Below are positions 27,690-34,738 of a stretch of 34,738 nucleotides of DNA, piece by piece. Position 1 is the stretch's first letter, and every line of letters starts with the position of its first letter. Position numbers and translations under genes: made by a program. A model generated the notes under the pieces. The model ran no database searches and was not told the origin of the DNA. It saw only the letters and a program-made list of their open reading frames with translations. Where the stretch lies: contig LT649347.1 of the NCBI GenBank assembly GCA_900128395.1, forward strand, positions 1 through 34,738, read 5' to 3'. The DNA is from Stramenopiles sp. TOSAG23-2 (lineage: Eukaryota; Sar).

Positions 27690-29006
27690 TTAAACTTTTT
27701 TCATATTATTCATCCATTGTTTATTTGGGGGTAAAATACTATTAAATGGACCTTGAACTTTGTTAGTTTTTTGCATTTTGGAAACATCTCGATGACGCAA
27801 TTTTTGATCAATTGCTTCTAATTCAACTGCTGTTACCCATTCCAAAAAAGGATCCAATTTCGACCTCGCTATTGTTAAGATACCATCTTGAAATCGCATT
27901 CCTGGAACGACTTGTAACTCATGCTTTTCTGGCATTTTACCATGTCTCCATTCTTTAACAACAATTGATGGTAATATTTGAAGTTCATATAAATATCGAA
28001 ATAAAACCAATGCTTTATTACTATCATAAATTTCTGACTGTACAACTAAACGGCGTTCTAAATAAGACATTAAAAGAATCTCCGCATCTTTTCGAACATT
28101 GTGATATTTCTCAAACAACTTTTTCAATGTCAATGGAAATGATTTCTCCAAGGTTTCATGATTTTCTGTGTGAAAAATAATTTCAAACCAAAATCGAAGA
28201 ATTTCTAAATTATCTAAACTAAAATGTTTTAAAGTTTTTTTCACTGCTTTGAAAAAATTAACACGTGATTTTTTCGATGAAACCATTGCATTTTTTACAT
28301 GTACACTAAAATTTTCATGGTTCTTCCCAGAAAATCTTTGATAGGCAAGGTCACAACGTTTTACATTATCTCTATTTTCTAATTTTAACTTTAACATTTT
28401 ATCACGCTCTAGCCGGCGTTTTTCAGCTGCTTTTGGACCTATCTTGCCTCTTTGGGAAAAACGTGATTTTAAATTGTTAATGTTATGTTTTAAATGTTTA
28501 TCATTATTCATTCTCTCCCATTGCATTTGTCTACCATTTTTAAAACCTGGGGAGAGACCTATCACTTCCGAACCTTTTGGATACCGCTTAGCTTTCGTTT
28601 TTCGCCCTCTGCTTTTTTTCAAAGGGGAGTTAGTATTAAAAGTAGGACTGAAAAGAGACTTTGGTAAACCATGGTTTGGCGGTGTAGGTTGCATTGTATT
28701 TGTATTATTCATATAGGAGTAGTCTTTTTCTATTTCATTTTTAACTGTTTCTGAAAGGGACTGCATTGGTATAGGGCTCTTTAGAGATTGCGTATTTGTA
28801 CCTAATTGATTTAACAATTCACGTCCTACAATTTCATTTTGATTACTTTTTACATAACGAGTCCTGCTAGCAGTATTAGCATTACCAAAATTAATAAGAT
28901 TACCACTATCATTATCATTTACTTTTTTCATTTTTTCAGCGGATAATCCATCTATTTTACTCAAAACATTTTGAGTATTCTTCAACGAGTCATTCATGCC
29001 GTCCAT
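27690..29006 (-). CDS. Unrecognised protein with disordered N half and helical C half
   Basis: 438 residues from the first ATG (29006); the frame extends a few codons further to a TTG, which I do not use. Residues 1-215 are low-complexity and basic, with a Lys/Arg-rich patch S-R-G-R-K-T-K-A-K-R-Y that could be a nuclear signal. From about 225 to 360 the protein is strongly helical (R-F-W-F-E-I-I-F-H, L-K-K-L-F-E-K-Y, A-L-V-L-F-R-Y-L-Y-E-L-Q-I-L-P-S-I-V-V-K-E-W). The last part faintly resembles HEAT/W2-type domains of translation factors; this is a weak impression. No membrane helix. Confidence 0.78.
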   Translation of the reverse strand: MDGMNDSLKNTQNVLSKIDGLSAEKMKKVNDNDSGNLINFGNANTASRTRYVKSNQNEIVGRELLNQLGTNTQSLKSPIPMQSLSETVKNEIEKDYSYMNNTNTMQPTPPNHGLPKSLFSPTFNTNSPLKKSRGRKTKAKRYPKGSEVIGLSPGFKNGRQMQWERMNNDKHLKHNINNLKSRFSQRGKIGPKAAEKRRLERDKMLKLKLENRDNVKRCDLAYQRFSGKNHENFSVHVKNAMVSSKKSRVNFFKAVKKTLKHFSLDNLEILRFWFEIIFHTENHETLEKSFPLTLKKLFEKYHNVRKDAEILLMSYLERRLVVQSEIYDSNKALVLFRYLYELQILPSIVVKEWRHGKMPEKHELQVVPGMRFQDGILTIARSKLDPFLEWVTAVELEAIDQKLRHRDVSKMQKTNKVQGPFNSILPPNKQWMNNMKKV

Positions 29007-29765
29007 TAGAAACAATGTATATATTATTGAATATTAACGATAATAATATACACTGATGAAGTTGGTAGAAAACAATAGTAGTATTATATAATTTTATAAT
29101 AATATTATTGATTCGTGATAACATCACATTGATTACGATCGTTCGGATTGTATTGATATTGTTGGAATTGCATGCAATTGCATAGGTAATATTAATAATA
29201 GTATTTTTTTGTTGAATTTTTTATAACTGCTATGCAACGATTTTTTTTATCGACGACGATGTGAATGGCCTTTTAGTAATCTTAATTATAATGCTATGTG
29301 AATGCTAATTATAATATTTATAAAAAAACAGCAGCTTTCCAAGCTTTCCAGCCTTTCCTAGAGCGGATCCTCTCTAGCCTTTCCAGGCTTTCCAGGCTGT
29401 CCAGGCTTTCCAGCTTTCTTTAATAGCACTTTACCTGCTGGCTGGCTGGCTGGTATAATCAGCTTTCCAGCTTTCCAGGCTTTCTGGCTTTCCTGGCTTT
29501 CCAGGCTTTCGTTCCAGGCTTTTTTCATTTTTTCAAGTCATGGCAGCACCATGCCTTATAGGCATGCATGCTGCAGTTATTTATTATTTCGAAATTATAT
29601 ATATACTACAGATAATTAATATTGATTTTAGATGATTGTTTATTACTTTTTACCTGGTTAATTTAACAAGCAAGAAAATCATCACCACATGATATACTGC
29701 ATGTGAAAGCTTCTCACTGATATAAAAGTATTGATAAACTATAGAAAGAGAGAAAAGATGACAAT
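29007..29765. other. Divergent intergenic region with minisatellite and minimal uORF
   Basis: Probable promoter region of the helical 438-residue gene (-) and of the ankyrin-pseudokinase-TIR gene (+). It includes a 9-bp GC-richer minisatellite (29330-29523), several catg-type palindromes (29537-29575) and a three-codon upstream ORF at 29758. Confidence 0.7.
29330..29523. repeat. Degenerate 9-bp minisatellite, unit close to aggctttcc
   Basis: About fifteen copies of aggctttcc or close variants are interrupted by a ctggctggctggctggt stretch and short unique sequence. It is much richer in G+C than the DNA either side and lies about 240 bp upstream of the TIR gene start. Confidence 0.85.
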
Positions 29766-29769
29766 ATGA
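29758..29769 (+). promoter_or_regulatory. Minimal upstream ORF overlapping the main start (ATGA)
   Basis: The sequence atgacaatatga encodes Met-Thr-Ile-stop. Its TGA overlaps the ATG of the ankyrin-pseudokinase-TIR gene in an ATGA arrangement. If the leader is transcribed, this could dampen translation or force reinitiation or leaky scanning. Confidence 0.5.
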
Positions 29770-32700
29770 TTAAAACATTGCATGATAAAGACCCAAATAA
29801 ATGGCAAAAAACAACATTAAAACATTTTAAAAATGTTATGGAAAAATTATGTCATCCTGAACAAGAAGAGGAACAAAATACAAAAGATGAAGAAGAAGAA
29901 AAAGAACAAATTGTTATTGACCCATATATAATATTAACAACAAAAGATTATTTAGGGCGTATTCCTATATATCATGCAATTACAAACGGAGCAAATAAAT
30001 ATGTAGTTGATTACATTAAGAATATTATGGTAGAAGGTGGAGTCTCTGAAAAATTTTTAAACAACATAATTGGCAATGCTACTATCACAAGTGCTGAAAA
30101 CAATAATACTGACAATAATAATAACTGTAGAATGATAGCTGGTCTATACGAATGTGACATTGATGCAGAAGCGTGGAAATATACAACTGCAGATCATGTC
30201 AAATTATTAATGAAAGAAAAAATAAAAGAGAAGAAAAAAATGAATGGTACAAGTCCTGGTGGAAGTAAATACGATGTAAACGATACCAAACGTATGGAAC
30301 AAATGCTTAATACAGATGGTGGACGATGGGGTAATATACCGATATTTTATGCTGTATATTATAGCGCGAAAATGAGTGTTGTTAAATATATGTTTGAAAA
30401 TAATAAATATGGAACTTTAAATTGGCGTAGTGACACTGGTTGGACCTTGCTCCATTACGCTGCTATTTGGAATCAATGCCATTTGTTGCCATATCTAATA
30501 TTGGCATATGGAATGAACGAAAATGGATTATATGTTAAAGATGAGGATGGAATGACTGCACTTGATGTAGCAAATGATTTTACTAGGAAAGATGCTGCAA
30601 CAATACTATCAAAACCTTTTATTACATTAAAGGAATATTACATTCATATGGTAAAAACTGAGAAGCATAACAAAGACATAACGTGTAAATTTAATGAAGA
30701 ATTGAAAACTTTTTTAAATATTATAAAAGATGAATATGCATCTCAAACGAAAAATATTGAAAAATACTATGATTTTGAAAAAATAGATGATGATGATGAA
30801 ACGTATATGTTTGAATTTTTAGAAAATTACGATGAAACATTTATGAAAATAGATATAGAAAATAAAAACGAAGATACAAAATTGTTTGCAAAAGATGGTC
30901 CAGCGTTAATAAATTATATCAACTTGTTTAAGATATGGGATTATGGATCTATCAAAGAAGAGGAAAAAGTCATAATTTGGAAACATTTACTTAATTTATG
31001 TAATATTGCATTGCAGTACATAGATATAGAAGAAAGCGATATTGACTTGTTGGTAGAAGAATATTCAATATTACATTTAGCAATTTTATTAAAGGGAGAT
31101 TTGGACGGCATTGACTTCATTTTAAATGAAGAGCCTGATTTAACATGCAAACTAGATATTTTAGGACGAACACCATTGCACTGCATACTCAATAATATAA
31201 ATGTTAATGATTTAGAATCGCTTGAATTAGGATTGACATATTTTAAACGGCTTGTGCATGTGAAACCGTCATCTGCAACAATTTTAAATGTCGACAAAAA
31301 AACGCCATTACAATTAATATGCGAATTACCATACCATTCAATTTTATCAATACCATCAAATGCAAATAGACGGATACGCGAAAGCGAGAGAAATGACGAG
31401 GATCAAGACGTTTGCAATAGCAAGAAAGATGACATTTCAACTGTTCATTTAGAAATAATTAAAGTTTTATACAATGCAATGCCATCAACAACGTTTCACG
31501 ATCAAGAACATCATGATCGTCAAAATATAATCAAATCCTATTGCATCTGGCCAAAAGCATTATTATGGTTTAAATTGCTTGGATCGACATATGCGCGGTA
31601 TACTATTACTCAATCTACCAACATATCAACAATACACAAATCAAATATGGCAATAGTCCATAATGCAGTGGATTTAATGGAAAATAATAAAAATGTCGTG
31701 TTAAAAATAATGAAAGATAAAGAAAATTTCTTAAATGAAATTTATGCTAGGAAAATTAAGGATGATGCATATAGAAATAATATTGATGAATGTGCAATTA
31801 AAGTTTTAGGTTGGCATGTACCATTTGATCAAGACGCATTTGCAACAATAGATAAAAATGCTTCTAAGTTAAGCCAAAAAATTGTAAACAGGTATGAAAA
31901 CGCAGAACGTACAAACAACGCTGGCGAATATGTACTAGTGTTAGAACCAGCTATATGCACATTATATGATGATATTAATACTCAGTTTTTTGCAGGCCGA
32001 AATATTCAAGAAGTAATTCAAACTTTTTATGAAATTGTTACTCGTGTAAATCAATTACACAAATTAGGTCTTGTTCATTGTAACATTAAGCCAAAAAATA
32101 TTTTAAAAGTAAAAAGTAATGCAACAACGGGTGATCCTAGTAGGAATTTTAAATATAAACTTGCAGACTTATGTCAATGTAAAAATATTGGTGAATTTCG
32201 TTGTATAAAAGAAGAAGCCACAGGCGACAAAGGCAAACCAATAAGTGACAATGAAAAGTTTGATTTAAATAGTAAGAGTGGAGAATATTCTTCCGCCTAC
32301 ATGGCCCCAGAATTTGCACAACATTTTTTCGCAAATTTACAACCACAGAAAGGGATTGAAGTTAAACCATCTATGGACATTTGGTCTTTAGGAGTAATTT
32401 TATATGAATTGTGCACTGATGAATTCTTATTTAAAAAAGACACCAGTCGAGATAATTTATTAAACAATATAGATAAAGCTAGATTATGTTTATGGCATAC
32501 AATACCTGATGATAATTATTTAGACAAAGTTTTTTTAAATACTATCATCGAAAAAAAAGAAGGTGAAGAGGATGATGAAAAGAAAAAAAGAACGGATGCA
32601 ATTAAAGCTTCCGTTTTCTTTGCGAAAAATTTGATCCGCTGGTGCTTAAAAGGGAAGGAAAATGAAAGACCATCCATTGATGACATATTCAACCATCCTT

Positions 32701-34106
32701 TCCTATCTAGCTTAAAACAAAAAGAGGAGGAAGAAGAACAGGATGAAGAAACAGATGATGAAGGTGTTTATGAGGAAAATGAAAGTGATCATAATAATAA
32801 ACCAGGAAACGAACAAGATGGGGACATAGTAGAAATGAAATATCATGGATTTTTAAGCTATCCACAAGGTGATGGGGGTATTCTTGGTGCAAATTTCTAT
32901 AATGTACTACATAATAATTTAGGGATAAACTTATGGTATGATATGCCAATCACGCATACACATTCATTTGAAAAAATGAAAAAGGGTATACTTGCCAGCG
33001 ATATTTTCTTCGTAATTTTAACAGAAGATATATTATCCACACAAATTTGCCAAAATGCATTTGCAGTCGCTATTGAATATAACAAGCCAATTCAAATAAT
33101 AATTGAAAATGAAATGCGTTTTAACGGGTTTGATATAGATACGGAATGGGAACAGCGTTTAGTACCTGCTGATTTAGAAAGAAAACAAGAAGACGCATTG
33201 AGGAAAGCAGATGGGGAATGGCAAAAAGCTATTGGGTTATTAAATTTTACAAAAGCAGACACATCATCTGGAAGAGATATTGGTGAATTAGAAAAGGATA
33301 TCGCAAAAAAAGAAAAGGTTGTGATGAAATTGAAACTCGAAATCAAAAGCAGAGAAAATCTAGAAAAAATAATTGAAGAGGTAAAAGCTAATCTACAAAA
33401 TGCTGTGCCATATCGCCGTTTGCCTTTCGAGCAATGTGCTATGTTGTACGAAATATGCAAACGTAATCAATGGCATTTACCTCCAAAAATATCGAAAAGC
33501 GTGTATGTAGATACAATTCAAGTGGATAATGCTTATTTCAGACAATTGAAACCACGATGTAAAGTATACGTCATTTACAATTCGTTTAATGGCGATGATA
33601 TTCTAAATGAAATTAAAGAAAATATTCCATATATCACATTTACGGAGGATATTAATGATGTACCATTAGTGACATCCTACTTAGTTATATTAACAAAAGC
33701 AATACGAATTAGAAAAAGGGATGCTTTTTTCATGAAATGTTTAAACGATGATCAACGTTATGAAAACGTTGATAGGTTAATAACAATTACAAAACGGCAT
33801 CACGAGGATAGTACAGCAGTTTATAGTGATAAAGATGGATGGTTATTTGGCTCAGATGAGCAAAGAAAAGAACCGCGTGAGATTGCAGATGCAATTTCAA
33901 ACCATGAACCTATATATTATCGCCCAAAATCACATTGTATTGACACAAATGATCGTAAGAAAGAAGATGACCAAGCATATCCATATCGACATGAATTTAA
34001 CTGTATGAAAATGGAATTATTAAAACAAATTCGTCGTATGCATGAAGAGTATTGCAATATATTATTTGATCCTAAAAAAAGAAAGAAGGACAAGGCGGAG
34101 AGGTAA
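29766..34106 (+). CDS. Ankyrin-pseudokinase-TIR protein, innate-immunity-like signalling scaffold
   Basis: 1446 residues, uninterrupted. Ankyrin-type repeats occur in two blocks (about 60-285 and 430-530; for example G-W-T-L-L-H-Y-A-A, L-G-R-T-P-L-H-C-I-L). A protein-kinase fold spans about 650-1000: A-I-K679 as the VAIK lysine, H771-C-N-I-K-P-K-N778 where HRDxKxxN is expected, D801-L-C for DFG, A847-P-E and D871-I-W-S-L-G. The catalytic Asp is Asn, so it is probably a pseudokinase, although ATP/Mg ligands remain. An acidic linker leads to a TIR domain at about 1024-1140 (H-G-F-L-S-Y, L-W-Y-D, I-L-A-S-D-I-F-F-V-I-L-T). The NADase Glu position after the conserved Cys (C1095) is Ala1098. A coiled coil (about 1150-1220) and a second weaker TIR-like segment (about 1263-1345) follow. 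The role is inferred. Confidence 0.85.
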   Translation: MIKTLHDKDPNKWQKTTLKHFKNVMEKLCHPEQEEEQNTKDEEEEKEQIVIDPYIILTTKDYLGRIPIYHAITNGANKYVVDYIKNIMVEGGVSEKFLNNIIGNATITSAENNNTDNNNNCRMIAGLYECDIDAEAWKYTTADHVKLLMKEKIKEKKKMNGTSPGGSKYDVNDTKRMEQMLNTDGGRWGNIPIFYAVYYSAKMSVVKYMFENNKYGTLNWRSDTGWTLLHYAAIWNQCHLLPYLILAYGMNENGLYVKDEDGMTALDVANDFTRKDAATILSKPFITLKEYYIHMVKTEKHNKDITCKFNEELKTFLNIIKDEYASQTKNIEKYYDFEKIDDDDETYMFEFLENYDETFMKIDIENKNEDTKLFAKDGPALINYINLFKIWDYGSIKEEEKVIIWKHLLNLCNIALQYIDIEESDIDLLVEEYSILHLAILLKGDLDGIDFILNEEPDLTCKLDILGRTPLHCILNNINVNDLESLELGLTYFKRLVHVKPSSATILNVDKKTPLQLICELPYHSILSIPSNANRRIRESERNDEDQDVCNSKKDDISTVHLEIIKVLYNAMPSTTFHDQEHHDRQNIIKSYCIWPKALLWFKLLGSTYARYTITQSTNISTIHKSNMAIVHNAVDLMENNKNVVLKIMKDKENFLNEIYARKIKDDAYRNNIDECAIKVLGWHVPFDQDAFATIDKNASKLSQKIVNRYENAERTNNAGEYVLVLEPAICTLYDDINTQFFAGRNIQEVIQTFYEIVTRVNQLHKLGLVHCNIKPKNILKVKSNATTGDPSRNFKYKLADLCQCKNIGEFRCIKEEATGDKGKPISDNEKFDLNSKSGEYSSAYMAPEFAQHFFANLQPQKGIEVKPSMDIWSLGVILYELCTDEFLFKKDTSRDNLLNNIDKARLCLWHTIPDDNYLDKVFLNTIIEKKEGEEDDEKKKRTDAIKASVFFAKNLIRWCLKGKENERPSIDDIFNHPFLSSLKQKEEEEEQDEETDDEGVYEENESDHNNKPGNEQDGDIVEMKYHGFLSYPQGDGGILGANFYNVLHNNLGINLWYDMPITHTHSFEKMKKGILASDIFFVILTEDILSTQICQNAFAVAIEYNKPIQIIIENEMRFNGFDIDTEWEQRLVPADLERKQEDALRKADGEWQKAIGLLNFTKADTSSGRDIGELEKDIAKKEKVVMKLKLEIKSRENLEKIIEEVKANLQNAVPYRRLPFEQCAMLYEICKRNQWHLPPKISKSVYVDTIQVDNAYFRQLKPRCKVYVIYNSFNGDDILNEIKENIPYITFTEDINDVPLVTSYLVILTKAIRIRKRDAFFMKCLNDDQRYENVDRLITITKRHHEDSTAVYSDKDGWLFGSDEQRKEPREIADAISNHEPIYYRPKSHCIDTNDRKKEDDQAYPYRHEFNCMKMELLKQIRRMHEEYCNILFDPKKRKKDKAER

Positions 34107-34516
34107 ATAATAAAGGTCCTAATAGACTTTTTAGAAGGATAGTATTTATACATATATTCAAAAAATATAATTAAAATAAAATATAACCAATATATTTAAC
34201 ATGCATATATATGATGGTTAATATAACATATGAGTAAGAGAAAAACACATATATGATGGTTAAAATCTAAGTTATAATATGCATAATATATGATACATGA
34301 TATAATTTATATATAATATATGAGTAAGAGAACATTTTATATATATATTTAAAATACCGTAAAATTTGTTTTAATATTTCAATACATCTCTCTCTACTGT
34401 GCTACTCTCTACGAACGGTACCTAAATTCTTCTCTGTTCAACTTCTGTTTTCGTTTTGATTAATTATTAATTTTGATATTTCACCTTTTAATTGTATCAA
34501 CAAATGATTTATTTTT
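34107..34516. other. Convergent 3' region, AT-rich with short repeated phrases
   Basis: Contains two copies of an atatatgatggttaa-type phrase and two of atatgagtaagagaa, so small local duplications. I see no gene. Confidence 0.6.
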
Positions 34517-34738
34517 TTATATTTCTTCGGTATTCCCCCCCCCCATAGAATTATTCAAATCATCAGCATTACTATGATGATGGTCCGCTAAGGACGATAA
34601 ATTATCGTCTCCTCCAATTGTTTTCCTATCTTTCCTATTTAACAAATCTTTTTCATATACATTTTCTAAACGGCCTCCATCAATGGAGCACAATAATTAG
34701 AATCTGTACTTGGTCCTATCAGATTTGTATACTGAGGA
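34517..34738 (-). CDS. 3' end of an unidentified gene running in from the right edge, with a frame change
   Basis: The minus strand ends with D-D-N-L-S-S-L-A-D-H-H-H-S-N-A-D-D-L-N-N-S-M-G-G-G-N-T-E-E-I and TAA at 34517-34519, a coherent low-complexity C terminus. Upstream this frame is open to a TAA near 34700, while another frame reads N-L-I-G-P-S-T-D-S-N-Y-C-A-P from the window edge to a TAG. The two can be joined by a 17-nt GT-AG segment or by a single-base indel. Three Gly are encoded within a 10-base G run. The family is unknown. Confidence 0.55.

Noticed and set aside
1-34738. tRNA genes and CRISPR arrays
   Set aside because: No tRNA-like TpsiC/anticodon arrangement was seen in the intergenic regions, and the tandem repeats are directly abutting without spacers.

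Overview
This window is AT-rich nuclear DNA from a single-celled eukaryote with cilia. Evidence includes an outer-arm dynein intermediate chain, cytosolic ribosomal protein S13 (RPS13), an ER Derlin, COX10 with a mitochondrial presequence, a DExH RNA helicase and a mitochondrial-type LpxB. TAA, TAG and TGA all act as stops, so the code looks standard. Most genes are single uninterrupted reading frames. Trinucleotide microsatellites are translated as runs of Asn, Thr or Gly. The sequence alone does not fix the lineage. The LRR plus Lin-12/Notch membrane protein would suit a stramenopile-like protist, but that is a guess.

Layout, left to right: the 3' end of a Sel1-repeat gene (+, frame broken); a PfkB sugar kinase (-); DNAI2-like dynein intermediate chain (+); COX10 (-); nested tandem repeats; a voltage-sensor-only membrane protein (+); a probably myristoylated helical-repeat protein (-); a four-TM protein (+); Derlin (+); a small gene that reads through only if two 18-nt introns are removed (-); LpxB (+); RPS13 (-); a glutaredoxin-DUF442 fusion (+); a DHX helicase (-); a SAM-like coding fragment (+); a 6TM-LRR-LNR protein (+); two unrecognised basic proteins (-,-); a 1446-aa ankyrin-pseudokinase-TIR protein (+); and the 3' end of another gene entering from the right edge (-). 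Strand alternates at nearly every gene, so most gaps are either shared divergent promoter regions (as short as 63 bp) or convergent 3' ends.

The genes do not form one pathway; this is mixed housekeeping, ciliary, membrane and signalling content. Three things stand out. First, there is evidence for ultra-short (18-nt) spliceosomal introns. Second, the ankyrin-pseudokinase-TIR protein has lost the expected catalytic residue in both its kinase and its TIR domain, which suggests an innate-immunity-like scaffold. Third, there are repeated exact or near-exact direct tandem duplications of about 95-240 bp. Two are in-frame inside the sugar kinase, two are nested in one intergenic region, and one covers the end of a CDS with its 3' UTR. 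These could be recent real events or assembly artefacts.
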